From NCBI GenBank assembly GCA_023418435.1, contig JAEZZT010000047.1:1-6130 (forward strand): 6,130 nt of DNA, read 5' to 3'. The notes beneath the pieces were generated by a model that was given only the letters and a program-made list of their open reading frames with translations, did no database searches and had not been told where the DNA came from. This DNA comes from Bacillota bacterium. GTDB taxonomy: Bacteria; Bacillota; Negativicutes; Veillonellales; Negativicoccaceae. Positions 1 through 6,130 of this stretch are shown in pieces (position 1 is the first letter of the stretch; every line of letters begins with the position of its first letter). A program made the position numbers and the translations under genes.

Positions 1-2471
1 AATACACCAAGCAATCTGAATTGTGGCAGGAAAAGCTTGCTCGGGCGGAAGAGGAATTGGTGGTGCTGGAAGCGGCTCAAGCGGAGTTCGTGGAGCGCCA
101 ACGTACACGGGATCGCGCCGAAGCCGAGCGCAAGGCGGAATACGCCGGTATCGAGCAGCGCTTGCAGGAAGGCGCAGCCGAGCAGGTATCTCGGCAGGAG
201 ATGGCCCAAGTATTGCAAGAGCGGATGGCTCGTGAAAAAGGGGAACAACAAGCTCTGGAAGAGCGAGCGGCGGTAGATCGCGCGGATTATGATCTTCTGC
301 AGGAAGCGCAGGCCCAACGCAAAGCCACCATTGCCGAAAAAGAGGCAGCCAGAAAGGAATTGCGGCAGCGTCAAGAGATGCAATGGGAAGCGCAGCGGCG
401 GCGTGAAAACGAATTGCAGGTGTTGCGAGAACGCTGCCAATACTTGGAACGGTTGGCGGCTGAACACGAGGGATTCAATCGCTCGACGAAAGCGGTTCTC
501 CAGGCCAAAGAGGGCTGGAGACAGGGGTGCCTCGGTACGGTAGCCGATATTTTGGATGTTCCCGAACGTTATTTGACGGCGATTGACATTGCTTTGGGAG
601 GCACGCTGCAAAATGTCGTGGTAAGGGATATGAATATTGCCGAACAGGCAGTTCGTTACTTGCAACGAAATCAAGCGGGGCGGGTCACTTTTTATCCGCT
701 GGATACCATCCAGCCTCGTGGGCTGAGTGTGGATGACAGCCATGCATTGCGCGAATTGGGAGTCATCGGCAGTGCCGATACTTGTGTGCAGTATGACGGA
801 AAGTATCGCAACTTGGTGTCATATTTGTTGGGACGTACATTGATCGTGCAAGACATGGAAACGGCACGCCGTTTGACCAAGTCCTACCAGCGTCGTTTGC
901 GAATGGTGACGTTGGACGGACAGTTGTTTCAGCCCGGAGGTTCCATCAGCGGTGGCAGTACTCGCCGCGCAGAGAATACGGCTTTCGGGAGAAAGCATGA
1001 AATTTTACAATTGCATCAACAAATAGCCGAATTGGAGTCCATGAAAGACGAGATTCCGGACTCTACTTCCGAGCTCGATCATGAGATTGCTCGTTTGGAA
1101 GAGGAATGGCAACGTGCGGAAATCCGTTCGGCGGAGATTTATACTCGCTTGACCGAATATCGTACGAGAATAGAAGAAAAAGAACGGTTGGTGGCCAATT
1201 CCGTTGCGGAATGGGAAAAGACGCAGCAGCGCATAGCGGAGTGGAACGATCTCCAAGTGAGTCTGGAGCAGCGTTTGCGTGATATCGGTACACCGTTGCC
1301 GGAGGTGGAAGCACTTTCAGCGGAAGTGGCCGGTTTGAAGGAAAAACAAGCCCAGCGCACCGAATTGCGCGTGCAGGAGACGGAGATTCGCTTGCACTTG
1401 GAAAAGGCCAGCGAGATGGTGCGCAACTTGGCGGAGCAGTGTCGAAACGCCGAGAATGAGTTGCAGGATTTGGCAAGTAAAGCCGAAGAGGAACGGGGAC
1501 GCCTCACAGAACTGGTAGACAAACGACAAAAAGCGGAAGACGCTTTTGCGACAGCTCAGGAGATGTCCCAACTCAAGCGCCGGGAGGCGGAGGAGTTCTA
1601 TCAGCATCGCGAAGAACAATTCCAGCGGGACCGTGCTTCTGAAGAAGAGTATGAAGCGCTGCGCAAGGCAGAACGGGATTGTCAAGTGGCGATGGCAGGG
1701 GCTGCCGCCAAAGTAGAGCAAGCCCGCCAGGAACTGACTCTGCGGGCGGAAGAATTGGCTGCTACGGGGTATACCGTAGAATCCGTTCAGGAAGTTCTTT
1801 GTGAAGGCAATATGGCGGAAGTCAAAGCCTTGCACAAAGAAGTGGAAGGAAAGATGGCGGCCTTGGGCCCGATCAATCCGAATGCGATTGAAGAATATGA
1901 CGAGGCCCGGGAAAAACATCAATTCTACCAACAACAATTGGCGGATATGAACCAGGCGGCTCGGGAATTGCAAGACGTCATCAAGGAAATCGATCGTCAT
2001 ATGACACAGCAATTCCGCGAGGCATTTACGGTGGTAGCTGCCGAATTCCAGCGTATTTTCACCCATTTATTCGGGGGTGGTACGGCCAAACTGGAGATCA
2101 CGGAAGGCGACGAAAACCAGGTCGGCGGGGTGGAGATTTATATCCAGCCACCGGGCAAAAAACGCCAGCCGTTGACGCTTTTGTCCGGCGGGGAACGCGC
2201 CTTGACGGTCATCGCCTTGTTGTTCTCTTTTATGGCGTATCGACCGGCTCCGTTTTGTTTGGTGGATGAAGTGGATGCAGCTTTGGATGACGCCAATGTG
2301 GATCGTTTCCGCCGCTATCTCAAAGAGGGGCGCGGAGATATGCAATTTATCGTTATTACGCATCGCAAATTGACGATGGAGGCAGCCGATCGCCTGCAAG
2401 GCGTGACGATGGAAGAAAAAGGCATTTCACGAATGATAGGTGTGGACTTGGAACAATATCGGGAGGAATAA
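1..2471 (+). CDS. smc: Chromosome segregation/condensation protein SMC, 3' part (5' end outside the window)
   Basis: SMC is the ATPase of the bacterial condensin complex (with ScpA and ScpB), which compacts and helps segregate the chromosome. The frame is open from base 3 with no start codon of its own, leaving about 822 residues. The family is about 1,180 residues long, so roughly 360 N-terminal residues, including the Walker A head half, lie off the left edge. Visible in order: a charged, Glu/Arg/Gln-rich coiled coil (to about base 510); the hinge (about 513-990) with GTVADIL, ALGGTLQNVVV, AGRVTFYPL and the glycine-rich PGGSISGGS; the returning coiled coil (about 1000-2030); and the C-terminal ATPase head. 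The head has the ABC signature LLSGGERALT (LSGGE at 2181-2195), Walker B CLVDEVDAALDDANV (from 2256) and the H-loop ITHRK (His at 2361-2363). All expected C-terminal head motifs are intact. The gene ends one base before ftsY, with which it must be co-transcribed. Confidence 0.97.
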   Translation, partial: YTKQSELWQEKLARAEEELVVLEAAQAEFVERQRTRDRAEAERKAEYAGIEQRLQEGAAEQVSRQEMAQVLQERMAREKGEQQALEERAAVDRADYDLLQEAQAQRKATIAEKEAARKELRQRQEMQWEAQRRRENELQVLRERCQYLERLAAEHEGFNRSTKAVLQAKEGWRQGCLGTVADILDVPERYLTAIDIALGGTLQNVVVRDMNIAEQAVRYLQRNQAGRVTFYPLDTIQPRGLSVDDSHALRELGVIGSADTCVQYDGKYRNLVSYLLGRTLIVQDMETARRLTKSYQRRLRMVTLDGQLFQPGGSISGGSTRRAENTAFGRKHEILQLHQQIAELESMKDEIPDSTSELDHEIARLEEEWQRAEIRSAEIYTRLTEYRTRIEEKERLVANSVAEWEKTQQRIAEWNDLQVSLEQRLRDIGTPLPEVEALSAEVAGLKEKQAQRTELRVQETEIRLHLEKASEMVRNLAEQCRNAENELQDLASKAEEERGRLTELVDKRQKAEDAFATAQEMSQLKRREAEEFYQHREEQFQRDRASEEEYEALRKAERDCQVAMAGAAAKVEQARQELTLRAEELAATGYTVESVQEVLCEGNMAEVKALHKEVEGKMAALGPINPNAIEEYDEAREKHQFYQQQLADMNQAARELQDVIKEIDRHMTQQFREAFTVVAAEFQRIFTHLFGGGTAKLEITEGDENQVGGVEIYIQPPGKKRQPLTLLSGGERALTVIALLFSFMAYRPAPFCLVDEVDAALDDANVDRFRRYLKEGRGDMQFIVITHRKLTMEAADRLQGVTMEEKGISRMIGVDLEQYREE
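2461..2466 (+). promoter_or_regulatory. Ribosome binding site of ftsY, inside the end of smc
   Basis: GGGAGG lies 6 bases before the ATG at 2473 and overlaps the last Arg and Glu codons of smc. It decides the ftsY start: the in-frame GTG at 2440, still within smc, has no comparable site. The protein starting at 2473 also begins with the [11 protein letters not shown] type of N-terminus typical of FtsY. Confidence 0.85.
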
Positions 2472-2472
2472 T

Positions 2473-3414
2473 ATGGGATTTTTTGACAAAATAAAGAAAG
2501 GCCTGGAGCGGACAAAGAAAAGTTTTGTCCACAATATAGAAACGATTGTCATCGGCTATGCGGAGATCGATGAAGAATTTTTGGATGATTTGGAAGCCAT
2601 TTTGCTGAGCGGAGATTTGGGCGTCGTGGCGACCGATTACCTCATGCAGGAAGTACGGCGAGGGGTGACCGAGGGAGAAATTCATCACACGAATGAGGTC
2701 ATGCCGTTTCTGGAGAGCACATTGGCTCGTTGGATGAAATCGGATGAAGATGTGGAATTAAAGCATCATCCGGAAGTCATTCTGATTGTGGGGGTAAACG
2801 GAGTCGGCAAGACGACGAGTATCGGCAAGTTGGCGAATTACTACCATCGCCAGGGAAAAAAAGTATTGTTGGCGGCAGGAGATACTTTTCGCGCGGCCGC
2901 TTCCGAGCAATTGACGATTTGGGCGGAACGTGTGGGCGTAGATATCGTCAAACATCAGGAGGGGGCAGATCCTGCCGCCGTGGTCTATGATGCTTTGGAA
3001 GCCGCCAAAGCGAGGGATGTGGACGTGGTGCTCGTCGATACGGCCGGACGTCTGCATACGAAGATCAACTTGATGGAAGAACTGAAAAAAATCGGCCGTG
3101 TGGCCAATAAGATTGTGCCGGGAGCTCCGCATGAAACCTGGTTGGTCTTGGACGCAACCACCGGGCAAAATGCCGTCAGCCAGGCCAAACTCTTCGGTCA
3201 AGCGGTGCCGTTGACGGGCGTGGTATTGACCAAGTTGGACGGGACGGCCAAGGGGGGAGTCGTGATCTCCGTCAAAGAAGAGTTGGGCGTGCCGGTCAAA
3301 TGGGTCGGGTTGGGCGAACGAATGGATGATTTGGAACCATTCCGTTCGGAAGATTTTGTAAAGGCATTATTTGCCCAAGAGGAAATGACGAATACCACCA
3401 GTACCAAGATATAA
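2473..3414 (+). CDS. ftsY: Signal recognition particle receptor FtsY (SRP GTPase)
   Basis: FtsY is the membrane-associated GTPase that receives SRP (Ffh plus 4.5S/6S RNA) with its ribosome-nascent chain and hands it to SecYEG. The 313-residue protein has the usual length for Firmicutes and lacks the long acidic A domain of enteric FtsY. Residues 1-20 form a basic amphipathic helix ([17 protein letters not shown]) expected to bind lipid. The N domain follows (about 20-90, with [15 protein letters not shown] and SGDLGV), then the NG GTPase domain. GTPase motifs are G1 GVNGVGKTT (107-115), the SRP-family insertion motif [11 protein letters not shown] (137-147), DTAGR (189-193), TKLDG (253-257) and [12 protein letters not shown] (279-290). 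There is no methionine-rich M domain, which rules out Ffh. The start follows the smc stop by one base, implying translational coupling. A strong hairpin follows the stop directly, so ftsY is the last gene of the operon. Confidence 0.98.
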   Translation: MGFFDKIKKGLERTKKSFVHNIETIVIGYAEIDEEFLDDLEAILLSGDLGVVATDYLMQEVRRGVTEGEIHHTNEVMPFLESTLARWMKSDEDVELKHHPEVILIVGVNGVGKTTSIGKLANYYHRQGKKVLLAAGDTFRAAASEQLTIWAERVGVDIVKHQEGADPAAVVYDALEAAKARDVDVVLVDTAGRLHTKINLMEELKKIGRVANKIVPGAPHETWLVLDATTGQNAVSQAKLFGQAVPLTGVVLTKLDGTAKGGVVISVKEELGVPVKWVGLGERMDDLEPFRSEDFVKALFAQEEMTNTTSTKI

Positions 3415-3450
3415 AAAGAAGTCATCTCGGAGGAGATGACTTCTTTGTTT
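3415..3450. terminator. Bidirectional intrinsic terminator between ftsY and bioY
   Basis: A perfect 14-bp inverted repeat (3415-3428 with 3433-3446) encloses a GGAG loop. On the plus strand the stem ends in TTCTTT and is followed by GTTT. On the minus strand it ends in TTCTTT and is followed by TTATAT. It begins at the base after the ftsY stop and ends two bases before the bioY stop on the other strand, so it most likely ends both convergent transcripts. Confidence 0.88.
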
Positions 3451-3967
3451 AGATTCTCATTTTGGTTGCGACATAGGCGGCGATGAGGCATTTGATAATA
3501 TCGCCGGGGATGAACGGCAAGGCAGCCATCGTGATTGCCGGCCAAAGACCGACACCGGTCACCGCCATGAGCCCGGCGACTCCACCGATGTAGGAGATGG
3601 GGATGCCGACAAAGACGCCGACGGTTGCATAGCGCCAAAATGAACGCGTATGACCTTTGAGATAGCTGACCAGCGTAAAGGCAATGATAAAGGCAAAGAT
3701 GAATCCGCCCGTAGGACCGAACAAACGGCTCAAGCCACCTTGTCCGCCGCTGAATATCGGTAAACCTACAGCACCCAGTAAGGTGTAAACGACACAGACG
3801 ATAAATGTATGGCGGGGCGCCAACATAAAAGCGGCGAGATTGAAGATCAATGTCGTGAGAGAAATCATGACCGGTGTAAAGGGCAGGGGAAAAATAATGT
3901 ACGCGGAAATACAAAGCAAGGCGACCAAGAGCGCCATTTTCGTGAGAGTACGAGTGTCGATATGCAT
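3449..3967 (-). CDS. bioY: Biotin transporter BioY (substrate-binding S component of an ECF transporter)
   Basis: BioY is the integral membrane protein that binds biotin and imports it, normally together with the shared energising module EcfA-EcfA'-EcfT. The 172-residue protein is almost wholly hydrophobic, with about six membrane segments (roughly residues 9-27, 33-50, 54-70, 86-103, 113-137 and 142-168). It carries the family's conserved stretch YTLLGAVGLPIFSGGQGG, then GPTGGFIFAF, and the C-terminal PFIPGDIIKCLIAAY motif. The ATG at 3967 is chosen because AGGAGG (3972-3977) precedes it by four bases. The 28 extra codons possible upstream would run across the predicted transcription start and -10 box. 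It is convergent with ftsY and divergent from the kinase gene. No ecf or biotin synthesis gene is in view, so it probably depends on an energising module encoded elsewhere. Confidence 0.95.
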   Translation of the reverse strand: MHIDTRTLTKMALLVALLCISAYIIFPLPFTPVMISLTTLIFNLAAFMLAPRHTFIVCVVYTLLGAVGLPIFSGGQGGLSRLFGPTGGFIFAFIIAFTLVSYLKGHTRSFWRYATVGVFVGIPISYIGGVAGLMAVTGVGLWPAITMAALPFIPGDIIKCLIAAYVATKMRI

Positions 3968-3971
3968 AGAT

Positions 3972-3977
3972 CCTCCT
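3972..3977 (-). promoter_or_regulatory. Ribosome binding site of bioY
   Basis: On the minus strand a full AGGAGG is followed by ATCT and then the ATG at 3967. This fixes the bioY start. The four-base spacer is a little shorter than usual. Confidence 0.85.
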
Positions 3978-4022
3978 AAATTTAAAGCCGGTAAGGTCCG
4001 GGAAATATTCTTATTAGTGTAA

Positions 4023-4051
4023 ATTATATCTGAGGAAAGAAAAGACGTCAA
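4023..4051 (-). promoter_or_regulatory. Sigma-A type promoter of bioY
   Basis: Read on the minus strand, the -35 box is TTGACG (4051-4046), the spacer is exactly 17 bases, and the -10 box is a perfect TATAAT (4028-4023). Transcription should begin near 4016, giving an untranslated leader of about 50 bases. The leader shows only a weak 4-bp CCGG repeat and no recognisable riboswitch, so control is more likely at the promoter through the overlapping operator-like repeat. Confidence 0.85.
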
Positions 4052-4077
4052 CCGGAGTAATGTAAAACAGTTGACAA
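4045..4077. promoter_or_regulatory. Candidate BirA-type biotin operator upstream of bioY
   Basis: An inverted repeat, ACGTCAACC (4045-4053), 15 bases, AGTTGACAA (4069-4077), has the 9-N14/15-9 layout known for BirA sites (TTGTNAACC with its reverse complement). On the bioY strand it reads TTGTCAACT-N15-GGTTGACGT. The GTCAAC/GTTGAC core is symmetrical and the outer bases are imperfect. The proximal half covers the bioY -35 box, so a bound protein would block the promoter. The assignment rests on spacing, partial sequence match and the identity of the controlled gene. Because GTTGAC also resembles a -35 box, part of the match could be incidental. Confidence 0.55.
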
Positions 4078-4110
4078 ATGAAGTTGAACGGAGTAAATAT
4101 TCAGAGAAGC

Positions 4111-4121
4111 TATGCTATAAT
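4111..4121 (+). promoter_or_regulatory. Extended -10 promoter of the TGS/kinase gene
   Basis: TATGCTATAAT contains a perfect -10 hexamer (4116-4121) preceded by the TGN extension. The bases at the right distance upstream show no good -35 box, as is common when the extension is present. Transcription should start near 4128, leaving a leader of about 24 bases before the ATG at 4152. Confidence 0.8.
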
Positions 4122-4138
4122 ATGGGCAGAGTATGAAT

Positions 4139-4145
4139 GGAGGAG
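4139..4145 (+). promoter_or_regulatory. Ribosome binding site that sets the kinase start
   Basis: GGAGGAG is followed by a six-base spacer and the ATG at 4152. The in-frame ATG at 4137 overlaps this site and would lie only about nine bases from the predicted transcription start, with no ribosome binding site of its own. The later start is therefore preferred. Confidence 0.8.
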
Positions 4146-4151
4146 AAAGAA

Positions 4152-5786
4152 ATGTGGACAATACAATGTGGAGAAGAAACATTGCAAGTGGCTCCGGATA
4201 CCACGATCGGTGAATTGTGGTGGCATGTACGGGAAACGGCCCCGGGAGCGGTATTGGCATTGTACAACGGAGAGCTTTGCGATTTTCAGACACCCATTCG
4301 GGGAAACGGGAAAATAGAATGGCGTGACTTGCACAGTAAAGAGGGAAATTTGGCCTATCAACGTTCGTTGATTATGTTGATGGCCAAAGCCGTGCGAGAA
4401 ATATTTCCGGCCGGACGCGTACGAGTGCAGCATTCGTTGGGGCGAGGGCTGTATTGCATCCTGGATGCGGGGCATGCCATTACGCATCGCGATATTGAAG
4501 ATTTGGAAGAATACATGCACCAATTGGTAAGAGAACGTGCGCCGATTGAAAGATTGGCCGTCAGCCGTCGCGTAGCGATCAACATTTGCGAAAATGAAGG
4601 TCGTCGTGAAGAAGCGGAAATGCTGGCGCAACTCAATGCGGAAGAAGTTTTGTTGTACCGTTGCGGTAATTTTTATGATTATTACTTCGGCCCCATGTTG
4701 CCGGATATGGGCTACTTGACTGTTTTCGATGTGGTGCATTATGCGCCGGGATTCCTATTGCGCTTCCCGAATTATCGTCAGCCTGAGAAATTGCAGGAGT
4801 ACGAAGAATTGACGCTCTTTTCGCGCGTGTTTTTCGAAGCTACCGATTGGAGCGAAAAAATCGGTTGCCGCTATGTGAATGATTTGAATGAAGCCATTCA
4901 TTCCGGTCGAGTGACGGATATTATTGCCATCTCCGAAGCATTGCACGAAAAGAAACTGGCTGAAATTGCGGATATGATCGCCAAACGGGAGCCGGATATT
5001 CGCCTGATTACCATTGCCGGTCCGTCTTCCGCCGGAAAAACAACGACCATGAAGCGTTTGAAAGTACAAATGCGCGTCAATGGCTTGAATCCGGTCATGA
5101 TATCGTTGGACGACTATTTTTATGATCGCACGATGCGACCGGTGGATGAAAATGGTCATGTCGACAATGAGTCGGTAGGCGCTTTGGATCTGACCTTGTT
5201 GGAACTGCAATTGATGGCGCTCATGGCCGGCGAACCGGTCCGTCTGGCACGTTTCGATTTCATTGAAGGCGAACGCTATTTTGATGAAGAGCCGACGATT
5301 TTGCAGGAAGGTCAACCCATTATGATGGAAGGTCTGCATGCATTGAATCCGGCGGTATCCCGGATCGTACCTGCATACCAAAGATTGAATATTTATATTG
5401 CGGCTTTGACGCAATTGACGATCAGTGATCACAACCGGGTTTCCACGACGGATACACGTCTATTGCGACGCATCGTGCGGGATCATCAATTCCGCGGTCA
5501 TACGGTACAGGATACGATGCGCATGTGGGAGTCCGTGCGTGACGGAGAAGAGAAATATATATTCCCTTATCAGGAACGAGCCGATGTCATTTTCAATACG
5601 GCCTTATTGTATGAACTGCCGGTTTTGAAAGTGTTGGCCGAGCCTTTGTTGAAAGAGGTGGAGCCGACGGATAGTGCTTATCCGGAAGCGCAGCGGTTGT
5701 TGAGATTCCTTTCCGTCTTCGAATCTTTATCGCCCGCCGTAGTGCCTTCCAACTCCATCTTGCGTGAATTCATCGGTAATGAATAA
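4152..5786 (+). CDS. Uridine kinase-like nucleoside kinase with N-terminal TGS and ThrRS-editing-like domains
   Basis: A 544-residue, probably cytoplasmic, three-part protein. Residues 1-60 form a TGS-like beta-grasp fold like that at the start of threonyl-tRNA synthetase. Residues about 65-215 resemble the ThrRS second (editing, SAD) domain, with GNFYDYYFGPMLPDM recalling the ThrRS RGPHVPNM region, but the editing residues are replaced. Residues about 285-500 form a phosphoribulokinase/uridine kinase P-loop domain: Walker A GPSSAGKTT (290-298, Lys296), SLDDYFYDR (318-326), RFDFIEGER (367-375), MMEGLHALNP (391-400) and a lid-like segment RRIVRDHQFRG (439-449). This architecture is familiar in Firmicutes and Thermotogae, where it is usually named uridine kinase or nucleoside kinase. 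Phosphorylation of a nucleoside with NTP is inferred from the fold, and the substrate cannot be read from the sequence. It is transcribed alone, from its own promoter to its own terminator. No truncation or frameshift is seen. Confidence 0.88.
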   Translation: MWTIQCGEETLQVAPDTTIGELWWHVRETAPGAVLALYNGELCDFQTPIRGNGKIEWRDLHSKEGNLAYQRSLIMLMAKAVREIFPAGRVRVQHSLGRGLYCILDAGHAITHRDIEDLEEYMHQLVRERAPIERLAVSRRVAINICENEGRREEAEMLAQLNAEEVLLYRCGNFYDYYFGPMLPDMGYLTVFDVVHYAPGFLLRFPNYRQPEKLQEYEELTLFSRVFFEATDWSEKIGCRYVNDLNEAIHSGRVTDIIAISEALHEKKLAEIADMIAKREPDIRLITIAGPSSAGKTTTMKRLKVQMRVNGLNPVMISLDDYFYDRTMRPVDENGHVDNESVGALDLTLLELQLMALMAGEPVRLARFDFIEGERYFDEEPTILQEGQPIMMEGLHALNPAVSRIVPAYQRLNIYIAALTQLTISDHNRVSTTDTRLLRRIVRDHQFRGHTVQDTMRMWESVRDGEEKYIFPYQERADVIFNTALLYELPVLKVLAEPLLKEVEPTDSAYPEAQRLLRFLSVFESLSPAVVPSNSILREFIGNE

Positions 5787-5814
5787 ACAATCCGCTGCGG
5801 CGGATTGTTTTTTT
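5785..5814 (+). terminator. Intrinsic terminator of the kinase gene
   Basis: An 11-bp perfect stem (5785-5795 with 5800-5810) has a GC-rich tip (ATCCGC/GCGGAT), a TGCG loop and a run of seven T (5808-5814). It overlaps the last two bases of the stop codon. It separates the kinase transcript from dnaE. Confidence 0.92.
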
Positions 5815-5852
5815 GTCCAAATGGTGTAGAAAAAAACATTCTCCACAAGAAA

Positions 5853-5876
5853 TATGGTATCATTTTTTTAAGGAGG
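5853..5876 (+). promoter_or_regulatory. Extended -10 promoter and adjoining ribosome binding site of dnaE
   Basis: TATGGTATCAT (5853-5863) is an extended -10 element (TGN plus TATCAT) with no convincing -35 box 17 bases upstream. Transcription should begin near 5870, directly before the AGGAGG at 5871-5876, which is followed by ATTT and the ATG at 5881. The expected leader is only about 11 bases, which is unusually short. Confidence 0.65.
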
Positions 5877-5880
5877 ATTT

Positions 5881-6130
5881 ATGAGCTCATTTGTACATTT
5901 ACATGGCCATACGGAGTACAGTTTATTTGACGGAATCGGCCGTATCAAAGACTTGGTCGCCTATGTCAAGGAATTGGGTCAAGAGGCGGTAGCGATTACC
6001 GATCATGGTGTCATGTATGGCGCCATAGAATTATATAAAGAAGCAAAAGCACAGGGAATTCATCCGATCATCGGTTGCGAGATGTATGTCACCGAAAGAG
6101 AAATGGATGATCAATTGGGCGGTAAGGAGC
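5881..6130 (+). CDS. dnaE: DNA polymerase III alpha subunit DnaE, 5' part (continues beyond the window)
   Basis: DnaE is a C-family replicative DNA polymerase; in Firmicutes it works beside PolC, mainly extending primers. Only the first 83 of about 1,100 expected codons are present, all in the N-terminal PHP domain. The start [19 protein letters not shown] (residues 4-22) matches the DnaE signature, with the PHP motif His8-x-His10. [15 protein letters not shown] (38-52) gives the second metal-ligand motif (Asp41, His42). [16 protein letters not shown] (55-70) completes the match, with Glu67 in the third motif. PolC is excluded because its PHP domain comes after several hundred N-terminal residues. 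The ATG follows AGGAGG by four bases. Whether this is the DnaE1 or DnaE3 type cannot be told from this fragment. It opens a new transcription unit behind the kinase terminator. Confidence 0.96.
   Translation, partial: MSSFVHLHGHTEYSLFDGIGRIKDLVAYVKELGQEAVAITDHGVMYGAIELYKEAKAQGIHPIIGCEMYVTEREMDDQLGGKE

Noticed and set aside
1317..2066. Long minus-strand open frame of 249 codons inside smc.
   Set aside because: It is a shadow of the smc coiled-coil coding strand; the plus-strand frame has clear SMC motifs on both sides and the antisense translation has no recognisable domain.
3198..3914. Minus-strand open frame of 238 codons overlapping bioY and ftsY.
   Set aside because: It is out of frame with bioY and runs through the terminator hairpin into ftsY. 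Its translation is His/Arg/Cys-rich and typical of a shadow frame.
3988..4001. CCGG-N6-CCGG repeat in the bioY leader as a riboswitch or attenuator stem.
   Set aside because: It is only four base pairs, no alternative pairing or T run follows, and no known riboswitch core is recognisable.
3840..4022. Short plus-strand open frame of 60 codons opposite the start of bioY.
   Set aside because: It lies antisense to bioY and its promoter, has no ribosome binding site, and resembles no protein I know.
4071..4099. TTGACA (4071-4076) as a plus-strand -35 box for the kinase gene.
   Set aside because: It is 39 bases from the good TATAAT at 4116. At 17 bases it meets only TAAATA, a poor -10. It is better explained as half of the operator-like inverted repeat.
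4137..4151. ATG at 4137 as the kinase start.
   Set aside because: It overlaps the ribosome binding site that serves the ATG at 4152, and the predicted transcript would give it only about nine bases of leader.
5839..5847. DnaA-box-like TTCTCCACA just upstream of the dnaE -10 element.
   Set aside because: It has one mismatch to TTATCCACA and occurs singly. A similar one-mismatch 9-mer, TTGTCCACA, lies inside the ftsY coding region (2525-2533), which is what chance predicts for a window of this size.

Overview
This is ordinary core chromosome of a low-to-mid-GC Gram-positive-lineage bacterium (Firmicutes). The supporting signs are strong AGGAGG-type ribosome binding sites, sigma-A type promoters with extended -10 elements, an smc-ftsY gene pair, a BioY biotin transporter component, and a TGS-domain uridine kinase-like protein of the kind found in clostridia and relatives. 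By eye the composition is near 50% GC with heavy use of TTG for leucine in all genes. Together with the gene set, this would fit the Negativicutes (Veillonella/Megasphaera/Dialister type), but that placement is only an impression. Nothing suggests a mobile element, CRISPR array, phage or recently acquired DNA.

Layout. Positions 1-2471 hold the 3' two thirds of smc (chromosome condensation), running in from the left edge. ftsY (SRP receptor) follows after one base (2473-3414), and its ribosome binding site lies inside the last smc codons, so the two form an operon. A perfect 14-bp hairpin (3415-3446) ends ftsY and also serves the convergent gene bioY (3449-3967, minus strand). A 184-base divergent intergenic region (3968-4151) carries a near-consensus promoter for bioY, a candidate BirA-type operator overlapping its -35 box, and an extended -10 promoter for the next plus-strand gene. 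That gene (4152-5786) encodes a three-part protein: a TGS-like domain, a ThrRS-editing-like domain that has lost its catalytic residues, and a uridine kinase-type P-loop domain. A strong terminator (5785-5814) closes it. A second extended -10 promoter then starts dnaE (5881 onward), which is cut off by the right edge after 83 codons of its PHP domain.

How the genes relate. smc and ftsY serve chromosome organisation and membrane protein targeting and are a commonly linked housekeeping pair. bioY stands alone as a vitamin uptake gene, probably controlled by biotin through BirA. The kinase and dnaE are separate transcription units. I found no undescribed system. The points most worth a second look are the candidate biotin operator and the catalytically emptied tRNA-editing fold fused to the kinase.
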